Shown: one piece after another, positions 1 through 8,446 of the stretch
Layout of the letters: each line of letters starts with the position of its first letter
Numbering within the stretch: the stretch's first letter is position 1
DNA from: Natronobacterium haloterrestre
Lineage (GTDB): Archaea; Halobacteriota; Halobacteria; Halobacteriales; Natrialbaceae
NCBI RefSeq assembly: GCF_900112205.1
Contig: NZ_FOKW01000005.1
Coordinates: 62,001-126,000, forward strand
DNA: 64,000 nt
Direction: 5' to 3'
Program-made: the position numbers and the translations under genes
The notes under the pieces: model-generated
The model's database searches: none
What the model saw: only the letters and a program-made list of their open reading frames with translations
Told to the model about the DNA's origin: nothing

Positions 1-1
1 C

Positions 2-757
2 GACGAGGACGAGATCGACTTCCGCCAGTCGGTGACCGCGATCGTCGACGCCGTCGCCGCCGGCGAACACGACCGGGGCGTCATCCCCATCGAGAACAGC
101 ATCGAGGGCTCCGTGACGGAGAGTTTAGACGCCCTCGCCGAGTACGAGGTCGCCGTCGTCCGCGAGATCGTCACCCCGATCAGGCACGCCCTGCTCGCCC
201 AGGGACCGGAGTTCGACACGATCGCCAGCCACTCGCAGGCGCTCGCACAGTGTCGCTCCTACCTCGAGCGGGAACACCCCGACGCCACCCTCGAGGCGGT
301 CGCGAGCACCGCCCAGGGAGTCGAGTTCGCCCGCGACGATCCCTCGATGGCCGGGATCGGCCATCCCGCAAACGCCAGCAACGGCACCGACCTCGAGGTG
401 CTCGCGGAGGACATCCAGGATCAGGACTCGAACGCGACGCGGTTCTTCGCCGTCGCGCCGGCCGACGAGCGCTCGAAAGGGGGCGGCAAAACCTCGCTGG
501 TCGTCTACCCGAACGCCAACTACCCGGGCCTGTTGCTCGAGTTGCTCGAGCCGTTTGCCGACCGGTCGATCAACCTGACCCGCGTCGAGTCCCGGCCCAG
601 CGGCCGACGACTCGGCGACTACGTCTTCCACGTCGACATCGAGGCCGGCCTCTACGAGTCCCGGACGAAAGAGGCCTTAGAGGAGATCGAGGAACTCGCG
701 GAGAACGGGTGGGTGCGACGACTGGGATCGTACGATACGGAACACGTCGTGGAGTGA
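2..757 (+). CDS. pheA: Prephenate dehydratase, 5' end cut by window
   Basis: Converts prephenate to phenylpyruvate in phenylalanine synthesis. The frame is already open at base 2 and matches the catalytic domain there (IPIENSIEGSV, with the substrate-loop asparagine), so the true start lies upstream; the GTG at 32 is only an internal codon. The TRFF motif that ends the dehydratase domain is present (SNATRFFAV). A C-terminal ACT domain with the phenylalanine-sensing ESRP motif follows (TRVESRPSG), so feedback inhibition by phenylalanine is expected from family knowledge. The chain ends at a TGA 54 bases before the peroxiredoxin gene on the same strand. The product is soluble and cytoplasmic. 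Confidence 0.95.
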   Translation, partial: DEDEIDFRQSVTAIVDAVAAGEHDRGVIPIENSIEGSVTESLDALAEYEVAVVREIVTPIRHALLAQGPEFDTIASHSQALAQCRSYLEREHPDATLEAVASTAQGVEFARDDPSMAGIGHPANASNGTDLEVLAEDIQDQDSNATRFFAVAPADERSKGGGKTSLVVYPNANYPGLLLELLEPFADRSINLTRVESRPSGRRLGDYVFHVDIEAGLYESRTKEALEEIEELAENGWVRRLGSYDTEHVVE

Positions 758-810
758 CGGCGGCCGAGGTTACCGAAAGCCGTTTCCGCCCGTTCGCAGT
801 ACGGGCACCC

Positions 811-1266
811 ATGACGCTCGAGACCGGCGCGGACGCACCCGACGTCACCGCACCCAACCAGAACGGCGAGGAGGTCTCCCCCGCGTTCGAGGAACCGACC
901 GTCCTCTACTTCTACCCGCGGGACGATACCCCGGGCTGTACCGTCGAGGCGAATCAGTTCCAGCGGGAACTCGAGACCTACCGCGACGCCGGGGTCGCGG
1001 TCTACGGCGTCTCGACCGACGACGTCGACTCCCACCGGGAGTTCCGCGAGTCGGAAGGCCTCGAGTTCGACCTGCTCGCGGACCCCGACGGGGAGGTCGC
1101 CGACGCCTTCGACGTCGACGTCCGAAGCGGCGCGACCGCACGGACGACCTTCGTGCTCGCCGACGGCGAGGTGAAAGCGGTCTACGAGGGCGTCGATCCG
1201 GACGGCCACGCCCGCGAGGTGCTGCAGGACGCCCTCGAGGAAGGGATCGCGACGCTGCCGGAGTGA
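811..1266 (+). CDS. bcp: Peroxiredoxin, Bcp/AhpC-TSA family, 1-Cys type
   Basis: A 151-residue thioredoxin-fold peroxidase expected to reduce hydroperoxides. The peroxidatic cysteine is C43 in DDTPGCTVEA, with Thr and Pro of the TPGCT motif intact. In two-cysteine Bcp proteins the resolving cysteine lies five residues later (EACGF); here that position is Asn (EANQF), and C43 is the only cysteine in the chain. This is therefore a 1-Cys enzyme that needs an external thiol partner. I chose the ATG at 811 because the frame upstream reads into the pheA stop region and the family starts with this short strand. It follows pheA by 54 bases but is functionally unrelated. Confidence 0.92.
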   Translation: MTLETGADAPDVTAPNQNGEEVSPAFEEPTVLYFYPRDDTPGCTVEANQFQRELETYRDAGVAVYGVSTDDVDSHREFRESEGLEFDLLADPDGEVADAFDVDVRSGATARTTFVLADGEVKAVYEGVDPDGHAREVLQDALEEGIATLPE

Positions 1267-1348
1267 TCGTCGAAGGACCGAGGATCGCGAGAATCGCCGG
1301 AGGGAAGCGGCATCGAGCAGTCGTTCTGTCCTCGCGGTGCGGGCAGAA

Positions 1349-1354
1349 TTTATC
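1349..1354 (+). promoter_or_regulatory. TATA-like box for the Hsp20 gene
   Basis: TTTATC lies 25-30 bases upstream of the ATG at 1379, the usual distance for a leaderless haloarchaeal transcript. It supports 1379 as the start rather than the upstream in-frame codon at 1337, which would precede the box. Confidence 0.5.
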
Positions 1355-1378
1355 TCGCTGGAAGCCATACCACTGGAC

Positions 1379-1798
1379 ATGCGACGGAACCCGTTCGACG
1401 AAATCGAGGAAATGCTCGACCGCGTCAGCCGACAGGTCGAAGAGGGGATGACCGGCGGCGGCCTCCAGGTCCCGGGCTCGGTGCCGGTCGACGTCGCCGA
1501 CACCGACGAGGAGTACGTCGTCACCGCCGACCTCCCCGGCTACGAGACCGACGACATCGAACTGACCCTCTCGGACGGCACCCTCCGCCTCGACGCGACG
1601 CGCGAGGACGACCTCGAGTTCGCCGAGGGCGAGTACCTGCGACGCGAGCGGACCCGCAAGACGGCGAGTCGCCGGGTTCGCCTGCCGGAGCCAGTCGAGG
1701 AAGACGAGGTGACGGCGGGGTACGAGAACGGCGTGCTCACCGTGCGACTGCCGAAGGTCGGCGGCGGCACGGGCTCGAAGTCGATCGACATCGAGTAG
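1379..1798 (+). CDS. Small heat-shock protein, Hsp20/alpha-crystallin family
   Basis: A 139-residue ATP-independent chaperone that binds unfolding proteins as an oligomer. A short N-terminal amphipathic segment (PFDEIEEMLDRV, residues about 4-16) precedes the alpha-crystallin domain (about 40-130). The domain ends with the family signature A-x-x-x-NGVLTVRLPK. The start at 1379 is favoured by a TATA-like box 25-30 bases upstream. The usual C-terminal I-x-I anchor appears as SIDIE at the very end. It converges on the DUF7522-like gene with only 7 bases between the stops. Confidence 0.93.
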   Translation: MRRNPFDEIEEMLDRVSRQVEEGMTGGGLQVPGSVPVDVADTDEEYVVTADLPGYETDDIELTLSDGTLRLDATREDDLEFAEGEYLRRERTRKTASRRVRLPEPVEEDEVTAGYENGVLTVRLPKVGGGTGSKSIDIE

Positions 1799-1805
1799 CG
1801 AGTCG

Positions 1806-2228
1806 TCACTCCGAGAGCAGCCGTTCGATCGCGGTCGCCGCGTCACGGAACGCGGCGACGTCCATGCTGTCGGTCGTCAGGACGACGCCGACGTCGTCGA
1901 CGATCTTTCTGACCACGAACCCGTCCCCGTGGACCCGAATGGTAAAGGAGTACTCGCCGATCCCGTTGGCGTGCTCTACGGCCTCGAGGCCGTTGCGGAT
2001 GGGCACTTCTGCGAAGCCGACGGTCTCCATGTCGATCAGTTCCGACTTCGCCTCGCGGGCCTCGTCGGTGGATTCGTACAGGTCCTGGCGGACGTAGAGG
2101 ACGTCGAACGCGCTCGGCGTGAAGTAGATGGCGCTGCGGAGCTCGTCCCCGAGCCCGGTTCGAGCGATGCGTACGATTTCGTCGGCCGATCCTCCCGAGA
2201 TGCCGGTTTCGAACGTGTGGTGTGTCAT
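1806..2228 (-). CDS. DUF7522-like haloarchaeal protein, copy 1
   Basis: A 140-residue soluble protein of unknown function. Its signature GDELRSAIYFTPSAFDVLYVRQDL is shared with the protein at 26000-26440 in this window (GDELRSITYFT, YLRSDL), as is the C-terminal pattern ending in VLTTDSMDVAAF / WVTTDSMSIERF. I believe this matches the haloarchaeal family named DUF7522, from memory of the signature. The start is the ATG read from 2228; an upstream in-frame extension to 2420 is low-complexity and would overlap the leuS promoter. It has no cysteines, no membrane segment and no recognisable catalytic motif. Confidence 0.7.
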   Translation of the reverse strand: MTHHTFETGISGGSADEIVRIARTGLGDELRSAIYFTPSAFDVLYVRQDLYESTDEAREAKSELIDMETVGFAEVPIRNGLEAVEHANGIGEYSFTIRVHGDGFVVRKIVDDVGVVLTTDSMDVAAFRDAATAIERLLSE

Positions 2229-2419
2229 CGCGGAGTATACGCGCCTCGAGATATCAAGGGTTTCGGCGCTAAAACCGCCGAAATACCGACGTTTCGGCAG
2301 CTCGAGCCGCATCGGACGAGGGGCGGGCAACGACCCGACGGTGACCCCGAACGCGAATCCGGCCGACGAGGGACCTGGACCACGGCCGCCGGGAAATCGG
2401 TCTCCGTGGCTCGAATCCA

Positions 2420-2427
2420 TTATAAGG
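2420..2427 (+). promoter_or_regulatory. TATA-like box for leuS
   Basis: TTATAAGG lies 26-33 bases upstream of the leuS ATG at 2453 and stands out in GC-rich surroundings. This spacing predicts a leaderless or nearly leaderless mRNA. The rest of the 2229-2452 spacer shows no gene. Confidence 0.6.
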
Positions 2428-2452
2428 TGTCAGGTCCCACGTCTACACAGCA

Positions 2453-5143
2453 ATGAGTGACGCGGGATACGACCACGCAGCGGTCGAACGCCGCTGGCAA
2501 GAGGCGTGGGACGACGCGGACGCGTATCGGACGCCCGACGACGTCGAGGACCCGACGTACGTCCTCGGGATGTATCCGTATCCGTCCGGCAAGCTCCACA
2601 TGGGCCACGTCCGCAACTACACGATCACGGACGCCTACGCCCGGTACCGACGAATGCAGGGCGACGACGTCCTCCACCCGATGGGGTGGGACGCGTTCGG
2701 CCTCCCGGCCGAGAACGCGGCAAAGGAACGCGACACCAACCCGCGGGACTGGACGTTCGACTGCATCGAGACGATGCGCGACCAGATGACGGCGATGGGC
2801 TTTGGCTACGACTGGGACCGGGAGGTCACCACCTGTACGCCGGAGTACTACCAGTGGAATCAGTGGCTCTTCCGGCGGTTCCACGAGGAAGACCTCGTCG
2901 AGCGCCGCGACGCCGAGGTCAACTGGTGTCCCCACTGCGAGACCGTCCTGGCCGACGAACAGGTCGAGGGCGAAGCCGAACTCTGCTGGCGCTGTGACAC
3001 GCCCGTGGAGACGCGCGAACTCGAGCAGTGGTTCCTGAAGATCACCGAGTACGCGGACGAACTGCTCGAGGACATCGACGACCTCGAGGGGTGGCCCAAC
3101 TCGGTGCGCCAGATGCAGCGCAACTGGATCGGCCGGCAGTACGGTAGCGAGGTCGACTTCGAGATCGAAGGACACGGACCAGTCACCGCCTTCACCACTC
3201 GTATCGACACCATCTACGGCGCGACCTTCTTCGCGCTCGCGCCGGACCACCCGATCAGCGAGGAACTCGCCGAGGAGGACGAGGAGGTTCGTCACTTCAT
3301 CGAGCACGAGGCCGACCCCGACGGCGACGAGCCGAACGGCGTCGAGACCGACCTGACCGCCACGAACCCCGCGACCGGCGAGGAGATCCCGGTCTACGTC
3401 GCGGACTTCGTCCTCTCGGACGTCGGGACCGGTGCGCTGATGGCCGTCCCCGGCCACGACGAGCGCGACCACGCCTTCGCCGAGAAGATGGGCGAGGAGA
3501 TCGTTCCTGTCGTCGCGCCCGAACCCGAGGACGGCGAGGACCCCGAAGCGCCCGACGTCGACGACGCGGCGTTCACCGAGGACGGCGTCCTGGTCAACTC
3601 CGGCGACTACTCCGGACTGGACAGCGAGACCGCCCGCGAACGCCTGACCGAGGACCTGGAGAGCGCCGAGCACGCGACACAGTACCAGCTCCGGGACTGG
3701 GGGATCTCGCGCCAGCGCTACTGGGGGACGCCGATCCCGGTCGTCCACTGCGACGACTGTGGCCCCGTCCTGGTCCCCGACGAGGACCTGCCCGTCGAAC
3801 TACCGGAGTTCATCAACACCACCGGGAACCCGCTGGACGCCGCCGAGGACTGGAAGGAGACGACCTGTCCCGACTGCGGTGGGCCGGCCGAACGGGAGAC
3901 GGACACGATGGACACCTTCGTCGACTCCTCGTGGTACTTCCTGCGGTACGTCTCCCCGGGCCTCGAGGACGCGCCGTTCGACCTGGAGCGGGCCAACGAC
4001 TGGATGCCGGTCGACCAGTACGTGGGCGGCATCGAACACGCCGTGATGCACCTGCTGTACTCGCGGTTCTTCACGAAGGTACTGGCGGACCACGAGGGCC
4101 TCGAGCACCGCGAGCCCTTCACGAACCTGCTGGCCCAGGGGATGGTCCAGCTCGAGGGCGAGAAGATGTCCAAGTCGAAGGGCAACGTCGTCTCCCCCCA
4201 GCGGATCGTCGAGGAGTACGGCGCGGACACGGCGCGGCTGTTCATGATGCAGGCCGCCCAGCCCGAGCGCGACTTCGACTGGAGCGAAGAGGGCGTCCGC
4301 TCGACGAACGCCTTCCTGGCCCGACTGAAGGAGATGGTCGAGGAGTACGCGGCGCCACGCGCCGCGGAAGACGCGAGCGGCGAGGAGCCGCGAGCGAACG
4401 GGTACGACGGCGGGAAAGACGCCGTCGCGAGCTACGTCGACGCCGAGATCGACGCGACGATCGCAATCGCCGACGCGGAGTACGACGACCTCACCTTCAA
4501 CAAGGCGCTGCGTGAGACCCAGGATCTGACGCGGACGCTACGACAGTACGCCGAGTACACCGAGCCCCACGCCGAAACCTACGAGCGCGGGCTGTCCGCG
4601 GTCGTCCGACTGCTGGCCCCCGTCGCGCCGCACCTCGCCGAGGAACTGTACGACGAACTGGGCAACGACGGCTTCGTCGTCGACGCACCGTGGCCGACCG
4701 CGGAGGTCGATCGCGACTACGTCGAGAAGCGCCGCCGCCTGGTCGAGAACACCCGCGAGGACGTCCGGGACATCGTCGAGGTCGCCGGCATCGAGGATCC
4801 CGAACGGATCGACGTCGTCGTCGCTCCCGAGTGGAAGTACGACGCCCTCGAGATCGCGATCGAGAGCGACGCCGACAACCTGATCGGCGAACTCATGGGC
4901 CACGACCACATCCGCCAGCAGGGCGACGCCGCGGCCGACTACGGTCAGGACCTGCAGGCCGAGCGCGAGGCCCTGGAGCGAACGCTCGGCCCCGACGAGG
5001 AGTACGCGGCCCTGGAGTCGGCCGCCTGGCTGTTAGAGCGCGAGTTCGACGCCGACGTGCGAGTCGTCTACGCGGAGGAAGTCGACGAGAGCGTGCTGAA
5101 AAACGCCGAACCGGGTCGACCGGCGATCGAGATCGAGGACTGA
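2453..5143 (+). CDS. leuS: Leucyl-tRNA synthetase
   Basis: Charges tRNA-Leu with leucine. The chain has 896 residues, normal for the enzyme. The class I signature HMGH is at residues 49-52 (PYPSGKLHMGHVRN) and KMSKS is at 571-575. Two CxxC pairs (CPHC and CWRC, about residues 158-180) form a zinc-ribbon insertion. A CP1 editing domain occupies roughly residues 225-430 (TTRIDTIYGATF, GTGALMAVPGHDERD), which hydrolyses mischarged amino acids. The anticodon-binding helical domain and a C-terminal extension follow. The domain order resembles the bacterial-type enzyme (zinc ribbon, CP1 editing), which halophiles are known to carry. It is transcribed alone behind the TATA box at 2420. Confidence 0.97.
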   Translation: MSDAGYDHAAVERRWQEAWDDADAYRTPDDVEDPTYVLGMYPYPSGKLHMGHVRNYTITDAYARYRRMQGDDVLHPMGWDAFGLPAENAAKERDTNPRDWTFDCIETMRDQMTAMGFGYDWDREVTTCTPEYYQWNQWLFRRFHEEDLVERRDAEVNWCPHCETVLADEQVEGEAELCWRCDTPVETRELEQWFLKITEYADELLEDIDDLEGWPNSVRQMQRNWIGRQYGSEVDFEIEGHGPVTAFTTRIDTIYGATFFALAPDHPISEELAEEDEEVRHFIEHEADPDGDEPNGVETDLTATNPATGEEIPVYVADFVLSDVGTGALMAVPGHDERDHAFAEKMGEEIVPVVAPEPEDGEDPEAPDVDDAAFTEDGVLVNSGDYSGLDSETARERLTEDLESAEHATQYQLRDWGISRQRYWGTPIPVVHCDDCGPVLVPDEDLPVELPEFINTTGNPLDAAEDWKETTCPDCGGPAERETDTMDTFVDSSWYFLRYVSPGLEDAPFDLERANDWMPVDQYVGGIEHAVMHLLYSRFFTKVLADHEGLEHREPFTNLLAQGMVQLEGEKMSKSKGNVVSPQRIVEEYGADTARLFMMQAAQPERDFDWSEEGVRSTNAFLARLKEMVEEYAAPRAAEDASGEEPRANGYDGGKDAVASYVDAEIDATIAIADAEYDDLTFNKALRETQDLTRTLRQYAEYTEPHAETYERGLSAVVRLLAPVAPHLAEELYDELGNDGFVVDAPWPTAEVDRDYVEKRRRLVENTREDVRDIVEVAGIEDPERIDVVVAPEWKYDALEIAIESDADNLIGELMGHDHIRQQGDAAADYGQDLQAEREALERTLGPDEEYAALESAAWLLEREFDADVRVVYAEEVDESVLKNAEPGRPAIEIED

Positions 5144-5379
5144 CGGGCCTCGGCGGTCGGTAGTCCGTTCGATCCCGCCCGGGTTCTTTCTCCCGTTTCG
5201 ACGGCGATCGTCCGCCGCCGAATCGTGACGAGTGCCGGCGCTGTCAGCACCGCGCCACCGCGCCGGTCCTGTAGAGCCCCGTGACGACTCCGTCGCGTCG
5301 CTCGTGTTCGTCGACCCGAAGGGGCGAAGGGAACGCAACACCGTTCAAATCGAAGCTCCGAAGAAGAGTCGCGACCGGT

Positions 5380-7572
5380 TCAGTCAGCCGCAATTTCTAG
5401 ATCGGCCGTCTCCTCCCGACCGATCGCCTCGACGATCAGTTCGGCGACGTCGACGACCTCGATCTCGTCCTCGTAGCCGCCGGTCTTGCGGCCGTCCTCG
5501 TACATCGTCATGCACATCGGGCAGGCGACGACGAACTTCTCGACGCCCGCGCCGGCGTCGGTGTCCTCGAGCGCCTCCCGAATCCGTTCTTCGCTCGGTT
5601 TGGGCTCCTCCTCGAAGTCCATCCAGAGGCCGCCACCGCCGCCGCCACAGCAGAAGGAGTTGTCGCGGTTGCGGGGCATCTCGTCGAGTTCACAGCCCGT
5701 GGCACGGATGAGTTCGCGCGGGGCCTCGTACTCGTCGTTGTACCGACCCAGGTGACAGGGGTCGTGGTAGGTGACGGTGTAGTCGAGTTCGTCGCCGTTC
5801 AGGTCGAGTTTGCCCTCCCGGACGAGTTCCTCGACGGCCTGGGTCCAGTGGTAGACGTCGATCTCGCCGTCTTCGTTCCACTGCTCGTCGTACTCGAACG
5901 GCATCATCGGGTCGTCCGCGAACTCGTCGAAGTTGAGCTCGGGGTACTCGTTTTTGAACGTGTTGTACGAGTGGGGGTCCGTACAGACGATCGTGTCGAA
6001 CTCACAATCCTCCCAGGTCTCGACGTGGTGGCCGGCGAGTTCGACGTACAGCAGTTCTTCGCCGACCCGGCGGATGTCGTTGCCGTCGTACTTCTCGTCG
6101 TCGAAGAGGATGCCGAAGCTGACGTCCGCCTCCTTCAGGATCGTCGCCAGCGAGCGGGCGACCTGCTTGTTGCGCTCGTCGTAGCTCGGGAAGTCACCGA
6201 CGTACCAGAGGTAGTCGACTTCCTGCTCGCGGGCGTCGGGGACGTCGAACTCGAGGTCGTCGGCCCAGTCGCCCCGGTTGCGCGGCGAGTCGCCGAAGGT
6301 GTTGCCGTTCTGCATGACGTTCTGGAAGACGTCCTGCATGTTGGAGTCGACGTCACCCTGGTCGGTGAGCTGTCGGTTGAGTCGGGTGAAGGACTGGAGG
6401 TGTTCGATTTCGACCGGGCAGGCGTCCATGCAGGCCATACAGGCCATGCAGGACTCCATCGTCTCCGCGTTGATGACGGAGGTGCCGCCGTCGGCGACGA
6501 TCGGCTGTTGCTCCCCGCCGGCCTCGAGTTCCTCGCGGTACTGTTTCAGGTCGAGGATGACGTTGCGCGGGTCGAGCGGACGATCGGACGCCTTGGCGGG
6601 ACAGACCGACGAACAGCGGCCACACTTGGTACAGGCGTCCTGGTCGAGGATCTCCTTCCAGGTGAAATCGTCGATGGATTCGGCGTTGGTCGCGTCCAGG
6701 TCCGACGGGACGTTCGGCAGGCGCTTGCCGGCCTTCTCGTCGCGGACGACGACGTTCGCGAACGAGGAGAGCATGTGGAACGGCTTGGCGTAGGGGATCC
6801 ACGCGATGAAGAAGAACGCGATCAGCGAGTGGGACCACCAGGCCAGCCAGTGGAGGTTCTCGGCGTTCAGCCCGGCGCCGTTGACCCCGGCCTGCTCCGC
6901 GCCCAGAACGGACAGCCCCGCCGCGTCGAAAGCCAGCGCGAGCCCGTAACCGACGAAGCTGACGATTTCGTGGTCTGGGATGCCGGCGCTGTAGATGCGC
7001 AGCCCCTCGAGGAGGAAGCCGCCGACGCCCAGCAGGAACAGCGTCCAGATGAAGACGTCGTCCTCGCTCGAGGTATGGCGATCCCAGAGGCGTTCGTTGC
7101 GGACCCAGTAGCGGCGATACATGGCCATCCCGATGCCGACGACGAACAGCAGTCCCATCGCGTCGACGATGAACTGGTAGGAGAGATAGAAGGTTCCTTC
7201 CCAGAAACTCGTGTGCAGGACCTTCTGGAAGGCGTACTCGTCGACCATCAGGATCAGCGTCGCGATGAACAGCGTCAGGAACCCCCAGAGGATAAACGAG
7301 TGCATCAGGCCGCCGTAGAGGTCCCTGTTGAACTGCTTCTCGTTCGAGAGGACGATCTTGGCCCCGTTGACGATTCGGCTCGGTAGATCGTTCAGCCGGG
7401 CGAACGGGTCGTCGTCGCCGTCCGTGTACCGGCTGAACCGCTGGTAGACCCCGTAGACGAACGTCGCGATAGCGATCGCCGCCAGGAGGTAGAACACCGC
7501 GTACTCGGTGTTCGTGATCCCCCAGTAGGTCTCGCGTGCGACGTCCGACTGGGCTAGGACGTTCATGTTCAA
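5380..7572 (-). CDS. Membrane Fe-S oxidoreductase, heterodisulfide reductase/CCG family (EmoA-like)
   Basis: A 730-residue protein fusing a haem-b-type membrane domain to Fe-S domains. Residues 1-270 hold five or six membrane segments with histidines (for example H91, H248) in a NarI-gamma-like arrangement. Two 4Fe-4S motifs follow: C314/C317/C320/C324 and C375/C378/C381/C385. The C-terminal half has two CCG (DUF224) modules, including DPCHLGRY, NSFCCGGGGG and CPMCM. This domain order is that of proteins proposed to pass electrons from electron-transfer flavoprotein to menaquinone, and I infer that role; a lactate or succinate-linked role is also possible. No flavoprotein or acyl-CoA dehydrogenase gene adjoins it. 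Start choice between the methionines at 7572 and 7566 is open. Confidence 0.85.
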   Translation of the reverse strand: MNMNVLAQSDVARETYWGITNTEYAVFYLLAAIAIATFVYGVYQRFSRYTDGDDDPFARLNDLPSRIVNGAKIVLSNEKQFNRDLYGGLMHSFILWGFLTLFIATLILMVDEYAFQKVLHTSFWEGTFYLSYQFIVDAMGLLFVVGIGMAMYRRYWVRNERLWDRHTSSEDDVFIWTLFLLGVGGFLLEGLRIYSAGIPDHEIVSFVGYGLALAFDAAGLSVLGAEQAGVNGAGLNAENLHWLAWWSHSLIAFFFIAWIPYAKPFHMLSSFANVVVRDEKAGKRLPNVPSDLDATNAESIDDFTWKEILDQDACTKCGRCSSVCPAKASDRPLDPRNVILDLKQYREELEAGGEQQPIVADGGTSVINAETMESCMACMACMDACPVEIEHLQSFTRLNRQLTDQGDVDSNMQDVFQNVMQNGNTFGDSPRNRGDWADDLEFDVPDAREQEVDYLWYVGDFPSYDERNKQVARSLATILKEADVSFGILFDDEKYDGNDIRRVGEELLYVELAGHHVETWEDCEFDTIVCTDPHSYNTFKNEYPELNFDEFADDPMMPFEYDEQWNEDGEIDVYHWTQAVEELVREGKLDLNGDELDYTVTYHDPCHLGRYNDEYEAPRELIRATGCELDEMPRNRDNSFCCGGGGGGLWMDFEEEPKPSEERIREALEDTDAGAGVEKFVVACPMCMTMYEDGRKTGGYEDEIEVVDVAELIVEAIGREETADLEIAAD

Positions 7573-7712
7573 TCACGGGGGTGGGCATGACTTAATTCTT
7601 GTCACACCGCACCACGTTGCACCCTGCCGCCGTCTTGCGGAAATTTTCCGTCTATTGCTCGTTTATAACTGTTGTTTGTGGTCGTTCTTCGCCCACGCTA
7701 TCTGGCAACAGG

Positions 7713-7720
7713 CTTAAATA
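7713..7720 (+). promoter_or_regulatory. TATA-like box for the gene at 7745
   Basis: CTTAAATA lies 25-32 bases before the ATG at 7745, consistent with leaderless transcription. The same 172-base divergent spacer must also hold the promoter of the Fe-S oxidoreductase on the other strand. Confidence 0.6.
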
Positions 7721-7744
7721 GCCGCCCGTCGCGAGTGTCCACCC

Positions 7745-8335
7745 ATGAACGAAAAAACGGAGGAATTGCGCGATATCTTCACTGACGTCACCGACGGGGA
7801 GGAAACCGTCACCGAGTCCCAGCAGGACACCCGGGGCTCCCTCGATCGGGACGAGCGAACCGACGAGGAACGGCTGGAAAGCGTCGTCACGCAGATGCGT
7901 GAACGCTACGAGTTCGAGGTCGACCTCTCGAACGAAGAACTCATCACGATCGCCAGAGGGTTCTACGACGAGAAAACCGACGCCGAACTCGCCGAGGATC
8001 TCGACACCGATCCGGAGGAAATCTTCGAGGCGCGCATGTCGTTGCACCTGATCAGCGACGAAGACGCCGACGAGGTCGACCTGGCCGCGATCCGCGACCG
8101 CGACGAGGACGACGCGACGCTGGCCGAAGAGTACGGCGTCGACGAGGAGGCGATCCGGCGCTACCGGCGGGTCGCGAAGGCCGAAGACGAGTCCCGAACG
8201 GCGAACGACCGCTACCGGGACGAGTTCGACAGCATCCTCGCCGACGCGGAACTCTCCCAGCAGATTACCAGCGACGTCCGGGAGGACGGCCTCAAGGATG
8301 CGACCGAAGGGATGGAAACGGACGTCGACTTCTAG
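7745..8335 (+). CDS. Conditioned medium-induced protein 4-like acidic protein
   Basis: A 196-residue, very acidic soluble protein. The N-terminus (EKTEELRDIFTDVTDGEETV) and the overall layout match what haloarchaeal genomes call conditioned medium-induced protein 4; I recall this from annotation and cannot check it. Residues about 60-130 contain two short helix-turn-helix-like repeats (ELAEDLDTDPEEIFEARMSL and TLAEEYGVDEEAIRRYRRVA), suggesting tandem DNA-binding-like helical modules. There is no membrane segment. A TATA-like box at 7713 sets the start. The function is unknown; a regulatory role is inference from the helical repeats. Confidence 0.65.
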   Translation: MNEKTEELRDIFTDVTDGEETVTESQQDTRGSLDRDERTDEERLESVVTQMRERYEFEVDLSNEELITIARGFYDEKTDAELAEDLDTDPEEIFEARMSLHLISDEDADEVDLAAIRDRDEDDATLAEEYGVDEEAIRRYRRVAKAEDESRTANDRYRDEFDSILADAELSQQITSDVREDGLKDATEGMETDVDF

Positions 8336-8446
8336 TCTTTCGACGGGTTCGGCTTCGCCTTCGCTGTCTCGTTCTATCGACTCGAGCGTTCGGGTTACCG
8401 TACCGTCGAACGCGGGTTTTTGTACGATCGGGCGGCCAACCGGGGC

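Noticed and set aside
2405-2425. CTCGAATCC resembling a tRNA T-loop
   Set aside because: There is no matching acceptor stem or anticodon arm around it; it is the spacer upstream of leuS.
5144-5379. RNA gene in the leuS/Fe-S protein spacer
   Set aside because: No tRNA or stable stem pattern could be made by eye; the region seems to be plain convergent spacer.
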